64,000 bases of DNA, from NCBI RefSeq assembly GCF_020184175.1, contig NC_065531.1, positions 55,449,213 through 55,513,212 of the forward strand, written 5' to 3'. Origin of the DNA: Aphis gossypii (Eukaryota; Arthropoda; Insecta; Hemiptera; Aphididae). Of the stretch, positions 39,159 through 51,120 are shown piece after piece. Position 1 is the first letter of the stretch. Every line of letters starts with the position of its first letter. A program made the translations under genes and the position numbers. Under the pieces are notes generated by a model that saw nothing but the letters and a program-made list of their open reading frames with translations, made no database searches and was not told the origin of the DNA.

Positions 39159-42100
39159 GTATTAATTAATTATTAATTAAATAATGTGTGAGTTGGAGGT
39201 ATACATTGTTACTAATGTTATGTATGATTTCTTTTAGATTTAGAATATATACTTGTGTCATTTGGGTTGTTGAGTAAAAAAACTGCACAAAATTTTTTAG
39301 AAGTAAGTGAGGTTACTTAGTAGATGAATTATCTTTTAAGGGTATTTTAATTGTTAATAAAAAAATATTGAGTATAGGAATTAGGGAATTTTTTTTTCTT
39401 GAGATACCTTCCTAGTCAATTATTTTTTTTTAACATTCATTTTTAATTATTACAAAATATATTTTTATTTTTAGGGTAATATGTCAACAAAGTTACATAT
39501 AGCTACATGGAAAATAATTATTGAATCATTGATACCAACTACAACAGCCACCACTCAATATCCAAGATATGATGAACTAATGAATGATATTTATGAAAAG
39601 AGTAATTATTTTCGAGTAAGAGCTAATATAAATTTGTTATATTACTTATTAGTATTTTTTGTTCAAAGTGTAGAGCAGATTAACATGTAAAATGTTTTGG
39701 TATGTTAAATTTAAAATAAAAATGAAATGTGTAGATACATTACTTATACATATAAATTCTATATAATATGTATTCGGATACATATCTTAATCGTATTTCA
39801 CTTAATACAATGTTTTTTGGTGCTTGTTTATTATTTTAGATTATTTTAATATTTAATAAAACTTAATCATTGTTTTTTTACTATGTGTTTTTAGTCTGCT
39901 GAAAATAAAAATTATCTTCCTCCTGAACTTATTTCAAAGTTGAAAATTGACACTGTATTAAATGAAAACAGTGAGAGTATTGATGAAATTTCAGACCAGT
40001 TAATCAAGTTTATTAATAAACCAATAAAACATGATGGAAATAATGATCTTAAATCTCCCTCAAATTCTGAGGTAAGTAATGAAAATGAAACAAATATGTA
40101 AATAATCAAAATATATATTGTAGGTATATTGTATATTGCTAATAAATAATAACAACTTTTGATTAAATTCAAGCACAAAAAAATATATATTAAATATATT
40201 TTACTATTCTAGAAACAACCATCCGATTCAAACTCAGAATTTATGGACTTAATATCAATAAAAAAAGAAGTTGATTATTGTATTAAGATTTCTAACGACA
40301 AAAAGATTACTCCATTAAATAATGAAGGCTCAATCAAAATGACCCCACAAGAATTTTTTGAACTAACAGAAAAACAAAATTTGATTCATACTAATAATTT
40401 AGAATCAAAATTAGAATACATCCATAAGGTTAATTTCAATTTATTTAAACTTAATATATTATTATGTTAATGATATTATTTGTTAAAATTATTTTTTGTT
40501 TTTTAGCTTGTAAAAGCTGAACAAGATTTACAGATTTTAGCTGATTCATTAATAGAACAGGTATAATGTTATGAATTACTAAATATATTTTTATAATATA
40601 ATAATTTTAGTATGATAAGCTAAGGAATATTGAAAAGTATTAAAAATATTTAATTTAAAATTTTACTTTTGTTTGAAATACATTTTTACTTTATTTCACT
40701 ATTGATTTACATTATTATTCAATAATATGTTCTGTGTCCTAGTGGTCTATCCATAGTATATTAATCAAAAGGTAGTGATATTTTGCTTAGCTACTGTAAT
40801 ATACGTTTATTCTATTATCATGTTATCTTTACCAAGCTCATAAAAATCAACTATAATTTATAAGTATTTTACTCAATTATAGTAAAGCTGCATATTTTTT
40901 CATAAAAATGATTAATGAATTATAGTAATGTACCTTCTAACATTTAATTGGATAAAAATATTATTAATTTAACAAGTCTAGTATTGATTGATTAAGATAT
41001 ATTCAAAAATTATTTCTTAGTTTTACAGTTAATAAGGTATTTTTTATTTCCTTATAACAAGGGTGGCCAACAGGTCGATCGCGATACCATTTATCATTTT
41101 CTTAATTTTTTTTTCAGAAAACAAATAAAATATTTTTTATTGTAAATTAGTGTATCTTTATATATCTCACTATATAAAAATTAGATTTAGAAAAAGGCAA
41201 TAAATAATTCTGAAAAATGAGTCTATAAACTGATATCTGTTAATTATACTTAATATGTGTGAACATATTACATATGATATAATTTTTTTTTTTTTGGTCG
41301 ATCGTGAACCTAAAAAACCTAAAAGGTTGATCACAAGTATTTTAAAGTTGGCCACCCCTGCCATATAACACAAATTGCTATTGCTATTTTAGTTTAAAAG
41401 CATTTTCCAGTTGAAATAAATAAAAATATAAATGATTGTAACTATTTTTTTTTTTTTAATAGTTCAAAATTGTTATACAATTTTAAATTCATAAAACATG
41501 CATTAATATTTTTAAAAAATGTATAAAATAATTTTGAATTATTAAAATCATAACGAATATTAGGTGTTGATAAATGATAAATAAAATTTAATAATAATTA
41601 ATATTTAATTTACGTATGTATAATGTATATGTAATTGTAATTTACGAGTATAAGTACATTTTAGTATTTCACAATTTAATTTATGTAATATGTTATGAAT
41701 AATGATACATTTGTTTATAAATCTTATAATGTGAATTGTTTTTTGATTAGTTGAATGTTAAATAAAAGACAAAGTTATACATCAACTTTACAGTGACATA
41801 CTTAAGGGTTAGGCTATAGAGGATGATTGGCTCTGGCGGCACTTTTATAGGGAAAGCATCAGATTTTTACATAACTTATCTTCTGTTAATGAAAATGAAA
41901 AATATCATTAATTGGTTAATATTTTTTTTACTTTTCTTTTAAAAAAGATAACGATAACGAGTGGTCGCTGAAAAGTAAGCTCCGATATGTTCTTGTTATG
42001 TGGAAAAGGTTAAATAATTTTTTTTTTTTGGATGTGGGAGGAGGGGTGAATAACATAAGTACCTACATGAAAAATGCATTATCTACTGATAATCTACATG

Positions 42101-43752
42101 ATACAATCACTGATGAATTATAATTTATAGCATCTATATTTAATCTTGAATCAGTTATAATTTTGATATTGTGTGTTAATTCTGTTGTTTAATTAGTTTC
42201 ATTGTTATATCTTCTATTAATTACCATATACATTAAACATTGAAATAGTAGAAAAATATTTCTATCAGACATAAGTTAATTGTTTTATTAATGTTGATAT
42301 AATACCTATACTCTATAGTATCGCTGATGTCATTTTAATTATTATTTTGGTTATAAATAAAATATTTTATATTAGTGGTTTTTTAAACTGTGAACTGTTG
42401 TGCTATCAGGAGTTTTGGCTAGGGACTCAAAACATAAATTATAATTATTATGACGTGTAAGAATGCAGTTGTTTGGTATAAAATTGAGAGTATTAGGAAG
42501 ACCCGAAGATTTCTGTATTATGAAAAAAATGTGTATTTTAAGGAAATTTGTTCATTGAATAGAATAGAATTAAATTAATTTTGTTTGATTCTCAAAAATA
42601 TTTTGTTAAAAGGTAATTATTTGAAAGTTTTACTGAATATTATTATTTTACACTCGAGTCATCTCAACTTTTTTTCTCATATAGCTTATCTTATTTTTAT
42701 TAAACATGAGATTTATTGTAAAGAATTGTATTAAGATAAAAGTTATTTATTTAAAACTAAAAAGAGGTCCATGCTTTGAAAAAGTTTAAAAGTCTTTTAT
42801 TAGGGTCTGCATATTTTAGTATTTCAAAAGCTTAAAAACTGCTGTTTTATATTATCATTTTATAAAAAGTATTTAAAGTCTAATCATCATAATATTATTT
42901 AAAAACAATTTTTTGTCTATATGGCTATGAATTAATAAGAAAGTACTGAATATATTACATCACAATTAACTTAGAAAACGGTAATAGCCAATTTGTTTTC
43001 ATCTGTTTGGTTTTTTTTAACTATTATTACTTTTAATAACTTTAAGTTTTGATTCTGGTTTATATTTATTTTAAGATTTAAAATGGCTAGTATATATTAT
43101 ACAATTTTTAAGTCCTAAGTAGATCTTATTATACATATAATTTGAATTATTAATAGTGTAGTGTGGTTTACGATTCTCATTATTTAATGGTTTTATATTT
43201 GCATGATATTTTCATCCAAATTGTGACAAATACATGTCAAGAAGGTTCTTCAGAAATAAAGTTTGGAATTACATGAGTTGAAATAGTGATGTGGGTAAAG
43301 TGATTTAGAATCATATGAAAAAGTTTATACCAAACTTTACTTGCTTCTTATGTTAGTAAGAAACTTTTGTACAATTTTTAGACTTTATAATACATAATAT
43401 GCACATTGTGTTAATACATATAATAATGTGGTGCAATTTTTATAGCACTTGATGTTTGATTTCACATACATTTTTAAATGAAAGATTAAAATGAAAAACA
43501 ATTTTGAAAGCTACCTATTAATAATTTTATCTATTCAATTAAGTTTGTAATTTTATATTTAACATCAATAACTAATTTGAAATAATTATAATTTATAGAT
43601 ATTTCCATGTTTTTAAAAGTCATTATAATAAAATATAACTTAAGAATAACATGTCTATTGTCTATAATTTGATAATGTTATTTAAACCCTTTTGATTTTT
43701 TACTAGATCTTCTATTTTTAATTAATATTTTTTTTTTCAGTCTGCCAGATAA
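38966..43752 (+). CDS. Augmin subunit HAUS7-like protein (seven exons, tentative)
   Basis: Seven exons join in frame to a protein of 285 residues: 38966-39158, 39238-39302, 39475-39615, 39895-40071, 40213-40428, 40507-40560 and 43741-43752. All introns are GT-AG. Residues 1-135 are helical: FLEWVRDRFTKVDLMYLVDI, then FIKVLVYKLLLDIDPEF, then a region with a block NFLEGN and IATWKIIIESL. Their order and spacing recall the N-terminal domain of HAUS7, where a short LEGLYI-like segment is followed by a W-ending helix and then a helix-rich block. Residues 145-240 are polar and S/N-rich, probably disordered. Residues 240-282 (TEKQNLIHTNNLESKLEYIH, then KLVKAEQDLQILADSL) form a coiled coil, as expected in augmin, which recruits gamma-tubulin to spindle microtubules. 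The resemblance is weak and judged by eye; another coiled-coil protein is possible. The frame is open upstream of this ATG back to an acceptor at 38935, so a few more N-terminal residues could come from an earlier exon. A polyadenylation signal AATAAA lies at 44370. Confidence 0.6.
39238..39302 (+). CDS. HAUS7-like gene, exon 2
   Basis: Completes codon 65 (Asp) and runs to Glu86: LEYILVSFGLLSKKTAQNFL, then E. Acceptor TTTCTTTTAG, donor GAA|GTAAGT. An amphipathic helix is likely. Confidence 0.7.
39475..39615 (+). CDS. HAUS7-like gene, exon 3
   Basis: Residues 87-133. Begins GNMSTKLHIATWKIIIESLI, then a T-rich turn and DELMNDIYEKSNYFR. Acceptor TTATTTTTAG, donor CGA|GTAAGA, phase 0 at both ends. 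Confidence 0.7.
39895..40071 (+). CDS. HAUS7-like gene, exon 4
   Basis: Residues 134-192: SAENKNYLPPELISKLKIDT at the start, polar and acidic, ending KSPSNSE. Acceptor GTGTTTTTAG, donor GAG|GTAAGT, phase 0 at both ends. Confidence 0.7.
40213..40428 (+). CDS. HAUS7-like gene, exon 5
   Basis: Residues 193-264: a charged S/K/N-rich start, then MTPQEFFELTEKQNLIHTNN, which begins the C-terminal coiled coil. Acceptor ACTATTCTAG, donor AAG|GTTAAT, phase 0 at both ends. Confidence 0.7.
40507..40560 (+). CDS. HAUS7-like gene, exon 6
   Basis: Residues 265-282, LVKAEQDLQILADSLIEQ, a heptad-like coil. The donor CAG|GTATAA contains an in-frame stop right after one codon, so an unspliced message would end Val-stop and give almost the same protein. 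Confidence 0.6.
41058..41360. mobile_element. hAT-like MITE in intron 6 of the HAUS7-like gene
   Basis: The left end CAAGGGTGGCCAACAGGTCG and the right end (reverse complement CAGGGGTGGCCAACTTTAAA) are inverted repeats. GGTCGATCGYGA motifs lie inside both ends. The flanks CCTTATAA (41050-41057) and CCATATAA (41361-41368) match at 7 of 8 bases, the target duplication length of hAT elements. The interior is AT-rich and non-coding. Same family as 45726-45931. Confidence 0.75.
43741..43752 (+). CDS. HAUS7-like gene, terminal coding exon (three codons and stop)
   Basis: A strong acceptor (a T-run then CAG at 43738-43740) is followed by TCTGCCAGATAA, coding S-A-R-stop in phase 0. Intron 6 is then 3180 bp. 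The exon is mostly 3' UTR. Because so little protein is encoded, the coding evidence is weak and rests on the splice site. Confidence 0.45.
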   Translation, partial: SAR

Positions 43753-45725
43753 CAACAAATGTCAAAGAAAAACATCATTAACTCCAGTTAATTATAAGTA
43801 AATTAAATTTGTATAATAATAATAATGATAAACTAAAATCCACATTTTTTGAGTGATAAGTTTTATATTTTTTATATTTTTATTATATTATCTAATATCT
43901 AGTAAAAAAGATTTATATAATGATAAATTATTCGATACTTATTACAGCATACATATTTTTAATTATTAAGATATAATTTATCTGGATTATCAAGACAATT
44001 TTAGTAAGTTAACTTGTTTATTATTTTACATTTTTGAAAATTCCACTCCAAATATTTGTCCTTGGTAATAGTTGTGAATGGTAATATTATGTTACATTTT
44101 TACAAACAGCTTTTTTTTTATAATGGAAGTGAAATTAGTGTAAATGATATGATTACATTGACTTTATTTTCATGTATTCCTATTAAAATTTGAAGTACTG
44201 TAAACTTTATAAATTATAATAATATAATATATATATATATTATTATATTCTATTTAATGTTTAGTTCTTTACTTTTTAACTTAAGGTACAATTGTTACAT
44301 TTCAAGGGTAAGTTAAACTAAATGTTAAAATGTTAACATGTTTAAGTTAAATGTTGTAAAGTATACAAAAATAAATGTTATTTTATAGTAAAAATAAAAA
44401 AATTAATTTATTGAAGGATGGACTTCTCCATGATTAATATTGTTATTAGAAAATGTCTCTTATGTTTACATAGTACTTATATCTACTAAATTCTACTCGG
44501 TATTTATTAGTTTCCAAATTACAAGTAAAATGTGATTGATTGTAAATTTTCGATTAGTGAGTTAAAAATTAAAATGTTATTCATTTAAGAACTTCATGGT
44601 TCTGTGGTTTTTTAATTTTTTGTTCGAATTCTCTGCCACACGTTTACCTAACCTATAATCATGATTAAAATAAATAAATAAATATAGTATACGTAAAAGA
44701 CGTCTATATTAGGTATTATAATTTATCATGACATTATTGTGTATTGTGTCATATATATGACGCCTAAAATCCTCAAATTACCATAATGCATGTTTTTACG
44801 GCTTTATTTGGTTTTGTGCAGATGCGTGTGTATTTCTTTCATCTATGATTTATACTGGAAAGATAAAAACTATAAAATTTATAGTTTTTATCTTACTGGT
44901 TTATCACGTAGATACCCTACCATCAGTATAGTATATACGCTGTATGAATAACAAAATAATAGTATATGTTTGCCGTTGCAGGTGTCAAACATTTGGAATC
45001 AACATTTCCATATAGAGGTAAATTAAATTGTATATATATTATATTATTTACGTTTTTGGCTCGCACTTATTATCTGTATTCTGTTCACAATCATGTGCTT
45101 GTATAGTGATGCCAGTGATGGTATATATTTACAACTTAGATTCATCGGGTGTCCATGCATATCTAAAAGTTTATTTATACTATTAAAGTAAATAAGTTTA
45201 GGTAGGTAAAATTATGGTATGGTCCATACATTTTTTAATTTGTTCATATGCAATAATAAAACATACAGACGTCTGTAATAATTACAAAAAATATTATTTT
45301 ATAATATATATTATGTCTAAAAATGAATTATCAATCTCCATCTATTGAAGAATAACTTTATAAGTACTAAGTAGTATCTATTTGGGTTAGGTTAATCTAA
45401 CTTAATTTGGCTTATAGTAATTTATAATATATAGTGGACTAGTGGAGGTAAGTTCAAAGTTGACAAGTTTGATTGTTGTAAGTTTAGTGATAAAATTATT
45501 GTCAATTCTAACGTCTTCAACTTAATGTTATTTTAATATGATTTATAGTAAAGATTGTATAGATTGGGCATTTTAGAAGTCATCTGGTACTGTTAACTAT
45601 AGTGTTATTAGGGATTTGACTGTTCCTTCTAACATTAGTTTTAGATGGTTGATTTCTAAAAAATTAATGTGATACAGCATATTATTTATTCTATAATCTA
45701 TAATAATTGAGCTCATACTATACAA
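43753..45725. other. 3' UTR of the HAUS7-like gene and AT-rich intergenic DNA
   Basis: AATAAA at 44370-44375 is a plausible polyadenylation signal. A 34-bp perfect palindrome lies at 44861-44894 (GATAAAAACTATAAAAT and its inverse). No further exon is supported. Confidence 0.4.
44861..44894. repeat. Perfect 34-bp palindrome
   Basis: GATAAAAACTATAAAAT meets its reverse complement ATTTTATAGTTTTTATC with little or no spacer. It lies between the HAUS7-like gene and the MITE cluster; no element ends are seen around it. Confidence 0.7.
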
Positions 45726-45931
45726 CAGGGGTGGCTAAACATTTTTTGGTTACGATCTACTAAAAATATACTTCACCATTGAGGATCGACTTCCATAACA
45801 TTTTTTTTTCTATTATTGATTAACTATAGTTATTAAGAATAAATAAAGCGCGTAGCCCTACAAATAATGATCGAGTTTGAAATCGTCCGAAATCGACCGG
45901 TCGATCGTGATCGACTGTTTGGCTACCCCTG
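45726..45931. mobile_element. hAT-like MITE
   Basis: The ends CAGGGGTGGCTAAACA and TGTTTGGCTACCCCTG are inverted repeats, with GATCGA-rich sub-ends inside. The flanks CTATACAA (45718-45725) and CAATACAA (45932-45939) match at 7 of 8 bases. The element is 206 bp and has no coding capacity. It shares its ends with the copy in the HAUS7-like intron. Confidence 0.8.
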
Positions 45932-46085
45932 CAATACAACTTAGTTTTATAGTTAGGTAATTAAAAGTTAAATATTTTGAAATGAAATTTTTTGTGAGCT
46001 CCAACGTTCCTCTCTGTTTTTTTAAATATTAAATAAAGTTCATTAATTTTGTATGCTTTAGCGTTTTTATACTTTTTGTTTCGTA

Positions 46086-46246
46086 CAGTGGCGTACGTAG
46101 AATTCGTGTATGGGGGCGGGGTTACCATTTATGTATATGTATAAAATGTTATTAATGTAATATTTTATAAAATAATTATACCTACATGTTTCACTTCTGG
46201 GGGGGGGGTTAAACCCCTAACCCCCATCCCCGTTGGTAGGCCACTG
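46086..46246. mobile_element. Poly-G type hAT-like MITE, perfect 8-bp target duplication
   Basis: The ends CAGTGGCGTACGTAG and (reverse complement) CAGTGGCCTACCAAC are inverted repeats, flanked by identical GTTTCGTA octamers (46078-46085, 46247-46254). Just inside the ends are G-rich blocks (GGGGGCGGGG, and a G-run of about 11 with AACCCCTAACCCCC). At 161 bp it cannot code for a protein. The intact duplication suggests a fairly recent insertion. Confidence 0.85.
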
Positions 46247-49200
46247 GTTTCGTATAGCATTAAAGTTCTTATTATTTCTTATTCATTTATATATGTTTAT
46301 ATTTTTTTCCAGCGATAAAGTGCCATTTGAATAATGCTTCATTATTGAAAGTAATTATTGATAATATATCGAGTTCAGGCAATCTGTATTCAGTTTATAG
46401 ATCATAATCTCAAGCTTCCAGTCTCCCATAAAAACATGAGTAATTTTATAATTAACGTATCCTTTAATTTAGTATGATAACTGATGAACATTTTTGTCAA
46501 AAGTTGTGTAGGCACAACTGTAGAAGACATCTATGACTATACATACTAGATGTGACTTATACATTTTAACATTTATATACATCCAGGCCCCAGGGATTGG
46601 AGATAGTGAGGAAAAGCGAAAGAAATCCGTAAACCGTAAAGTTATAAATCGTGTCAGTCAGACGACACCTCCAGACTCAAATTATGTTATACTGCAACGT
46701 AATGTCTATTTAAAATGCGAGCGGTGTTTAAAAAAAAAAAAAAGTAATGATAAAAATAATAGTTATAATAGTAATAGTAAAAATAATAATAATAATAATA
46801 ATCCGTTCCAGCGTGCAGGGATCGCGTATTACGGTAATAGTATATTATATATACATATACTATAACGGTGTGCGGACGAAAAAATGTATTCCAGTGATAA
46901 TCCTGTAGTTAAAATAACTCGGTGACGTCACACGTCGTTCTTTCCTATTCTAACTTTCAGATTCAGAGTCTGGACACTCTTGGGCACAGCGATTAAACCA
47001 CAACGGACTATATAATATAATATACTTATTCAATCGAATTGGCCTACACCGTCCATTTGTTTTTCATGAATTATTTTTATCATTTTTGCCGTTTTCAAAC
47101 AAACTATACTTTGTTTACACGGAGTATCGAGAAACATCTATTTAACTAGTTTTGTCATATTAACTATGAAAAATTAAAGTGTAAGTTATAAACATGGTAA
47201 AATGGTAAGTACTTCGTCAGGGAATAGGAATGGCGTACTCATATAGTTACCTACCTAATATGTAAAAATAAATGACATATTAGAGTTAAATTTCTGAACA
47301 ATACTGGGTGCATATTGTATTGAATGAATTTCAGTAAGATTTGCTATGTCGATGGGTTTAAAGTTATTATAGATAGGTGCTTATTTATTTTTGAAATGTT
47401 GTATACGTAATTAGGTACGTAAAACCTTAAGGTTTGTAAACTATTAAGTTAACTTATATATTATTGTAACCTATAAGCTATAGGTAATAGGTACTAAAAG
47501 TTAAAACAATCCCACCCTACTAAAATTAAGTAAAGCATAATTAAATTAGTTCATGTATTTTATGAGCATACTTAAATGCATCACATGCGATATACTTACC
47601 TAAATAAACAATAAACACTGGAGTAGATACTTATATCTTATTACTATGATAAATCTTTATACATAATAGTATAATACGCATAAAACATGCATTATATTAT
47701 GCGTTTATCTTAATAATATGTTTAATTATTTAATAATTTTTAATTGGATAATATTATTATAAATCATGAGTAACTAATTTCATTTATTTTTTTGTATAGG
47801 AAATTTTAAATAGTAAAAAAAAAAATTGCCAGTTGATAAGTGAATACTTACCACTCTTGTGATTAGCTGTACAATAGGTGACAAGTAGGTCACTGTAAGT
47901 CTATAATAGTCAATAAATGTGTTAAATTTAAATGCAATTGTTGAAAATGTTGAAAAATGTTGTACCTATACGAAAAATGATATTGCGCTAAGACGTCTAT
48001 CAGCAGTCTATATCATTAAATAATAGGTAGTAGGTACCTAGTAACTAATTAGTAAGTAAATTTCATGATATGTTATTGATATTGCTATAAAATAATTTAC
48101 TATTTGACTACGGGAAGTTGATTTAATTTTTTCCAAATCATCGCATTTATTAATTACCTATTAGTACCTATTAATTATTATAATCATATGCATATAAAAA
48201 AAAAATGATTCATATTTTTATATAGTTATAAGAATAATTTATGTGGAATTTCAACTTACCAAACAAATAATTTTTGTATGGGCATTTATAGAAATAACTA
48301 AAAAAAATTGAAAATTGGAAGTGTGTAAAAATAGATCAGAAAAAGTTAAAATATTTAGACAATTTCATTATAAATAGAAATAATAATAAAAACATTTGGT
48401 GAACATTTTAAGTACCTATCTATGGTTATTTATTTTTGAATTATAAAAACAAAAATTTGTTAAATACTGTTTTTTTTTTATAAACATTTTAATAATAATT
48501 AATAGGTACTAAGAATTTATTATTTTGAATTTTCTTAAGTACAAACTAAATTCAATTTTTAATACTAAAAAAAGTATACCTATTGGATTACCTATTCAGT
48601 ATTGATTTCGTGACCTTACTTCCCAGTCGAATTTTATATTGAAAATATGATAGAAATAACCTTATTGCAAAAGTAAAACGAACACAATTTGATATAATTC
48701 ATCTACCTTCTCTATCATAAACGAACAAGTTTCAATATAGAATCTCAGCGGGGAACTGTAAACATTAACACTATAAATTGCATTGATCTTTAACAAAGGC
48801 TATCATTCTAAAAAAATTCTACTTATTCATATACCTATATAGGGATGCTGAATAATATAATAGTAGGTGAACAATATAATTGAAATAATTTGTAATATTA
48901 TACATACATTTAGTAAATATCGTGTATTCACATATATTTTCATCTTATATAGTGCAGTCAAACGAAGAAAAAATTAGTTTTACATAATTATTATAGGTTT
49001 AAAAACATTTTAATTGACATGCCATAACGGAATTGAAAATATTGTGTAATGTTGAATCATTTCATTCGATAAGAATATTATAGGCTAGTCTTTTTTTTTA
49101 AAGAATCCTATTTAAAATTTGATTTAAAAAAGTTGTATAATGTTTTGTTAATCGATAAATAATTAAAAAAAAAATAAATACCTATTCAAGTTTTTCAATA

Positions 49201-50499
49201 AATTATACGTCTGTAATTGGTATTACGTATGATATAAAATGACCTATAAATTTCACTGGATATTCATGATATGACTTATTGAATGCGATTGATAAAAATA
49301 AAAAAATATTGATTTTATGATACCATTATATTATGTTATAAAAAACTTTGATAATAATTTTTTGACAAAATTATGTAATACAAAAACTTTAATTTTATTA
49401 TGTGATATACATGTGTTTAAATGTATAAATATGAAACTTATTGCTGGATTTGAACATTCAGTGGTTATTTGTATTATGATCCTAGAAAGATAAATTATTT
49501 AAAAGTATTACTATTTGTCACATTCAAGCTGCAAATATAATATACCTATACTGGATTTGGATACTAATTCATATCAACCTCGTGTTTCGTGATTTTGGAC
49601 AAAGTTCACCTAGTACCTGCATTGGCGTCGAGTCAGAAATCAGATTTTTGAATACATTTTAAATAAATACCACGTAAGTTAAACATTGAATATTATAAAT
49701 TATAATATAAACGATGTGGTTGTTTGAAACGAGAATGAATAATAATATACTGTCCAGAGCAGTATGGTTGGTATGTGTACTATGAGATGTATTGTTGATA
49801 TTTTATAGGTGGGAATGTGGGATGGAGAACAATTTCGGAATGTTTATAAAAAATTAAACATTAAAGGATATATTTTGGTTATATATTTTAGTACATTTAC
49901 TAGCTTAAATTTGCACATTACTTCAATAGGCAATAGGACGTTTCAGCGTTTTCCGTGCCAAATTAAATACAAATCAAACGGCATGTCATTTAATTTTTCT
50001 TGAAATAAAATAATCAGCGAAGGAAGTCTTACAGGTTTAACTGTGAAAATGGTACAATAAAATGTATTCGAGCTTTTGAGTAATGCGAAAAGTATAATGT
50101 GGCGTGGAATGGTTATAGTGAACACAAGAAACATAAATTAAATTAAGAGTCGTGTTTATCGTTTTCCTTAGTGTTATGGTCAGGATATATTTTTCGAAAA
50201 TATCATATCGACAGATTTGGTTTAGCGCAGATAACGGAAGCACAGTAAAAAAACGCTAAAGTCGAACAAAATACGCGTGAATCCCGAACAAATCGCGTCA
50301 AATCGCCTTTTGACTTTTTCTTAGTTCACAGTTCTCAGCTGAAACACAAATCTCCGCACTAAGGTGTGCTTTAGCTAAATTTAATTCACTCGCACTCGTG
50401 TGAAGTCGATAAGTGATAAGGTCACACGTACACGCTAGTGGTTAATTACTAGAAATCCAAAACTAATGCATACACGTTTCTCAAATTCATATCAAAAAC
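46247..50499. other. AT-rich non-coding stretch
   Basis: An exon-like patch at 46588-46800 follows an acceptor-like TACATCCAG and reads APGIGDSEEKRKKSVNRKVI before dissolving into K/N repeats. It could be a 5' UTR or a small exon, but there is no partner. AAT repeats lie at about 46783-46800. The rest shows no gene. Confidence 0.4.
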
Positions 50500-51120
50500 A
50501 CGACGGTTTGAAAAAAATGTTTCTAGTCCCTTTCAGCCTTCACGTTAGTGCTGCAGTATATACGCAGAGAGGCGATAGCGAGACGAATGACGATAGGGTA
50601 TAGACATTTAATAATAATATTATAGCCGTGCTTTTTTTAATATATATATATATATAGGCACACATCACACACATTTCATACATAACGAACCTATATAGGG
50701 GCTCCGGAGGGAGAGTAAATCGAATCGGTGAGACCGCAACACACACACAAACTTACAAACTACTCTCTATCAAACGCATACGCTCGAACTCGCACACGAT
50801 TACACAGACCAACACACACACACTCGAACTTAAACACGATTACAGACCAACACGGACACATGCGGTCGCGCTGGCGAACGGAGGGCGGAGAGAATACGGC
50901 CGGCGATTTAAATATAGAACGCGTGTGTGGAGCGAATATCGCGTGCGTGTGTGCCGAACGGCGGGCGGAGACGTATGGTCGCGCTCAGGGGATTCCGTCT
51001 TCGTACTTAGGCGTCTGTGCGTACGTCTACAAGTCGTGCGAGTGCCGCCGCCGTGTGTAGCCGACGACGACGCACAATATCATTAGTATAATATAGTAAC
51101 AACCACGCGACACAATAATG
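50500..51120. promoter_or_regulatory. CpG-rich block, possible promoter or 5' exon upstream of shakB
   Basis: Composition changes sharply here. There is a TA microsatellite (50640-50656), then AC repeats (50741-50752, 50812-50822), then a GC- and CG-rich block to about 51115. The block holds a tandem duplication of CACGATTACA, GACCAACAC and CTCGAACT words (50783-50812 and 50823-50852). The open frame through it (50728-51060) is an H/T/R-rich by-product of the repeats. Shaking-B genes use several promoters in Drosophila, so this could be a distal one; no initiator can be assigned. Confidence 0.35.

Noticed and set aside
46533..46865. 110-codon frame with K/N repeats
   Set aside because: Its C-terminal half is made of AAT/AAA repeats; only a short middle part looks exon-like and it cannot be joined to anything.
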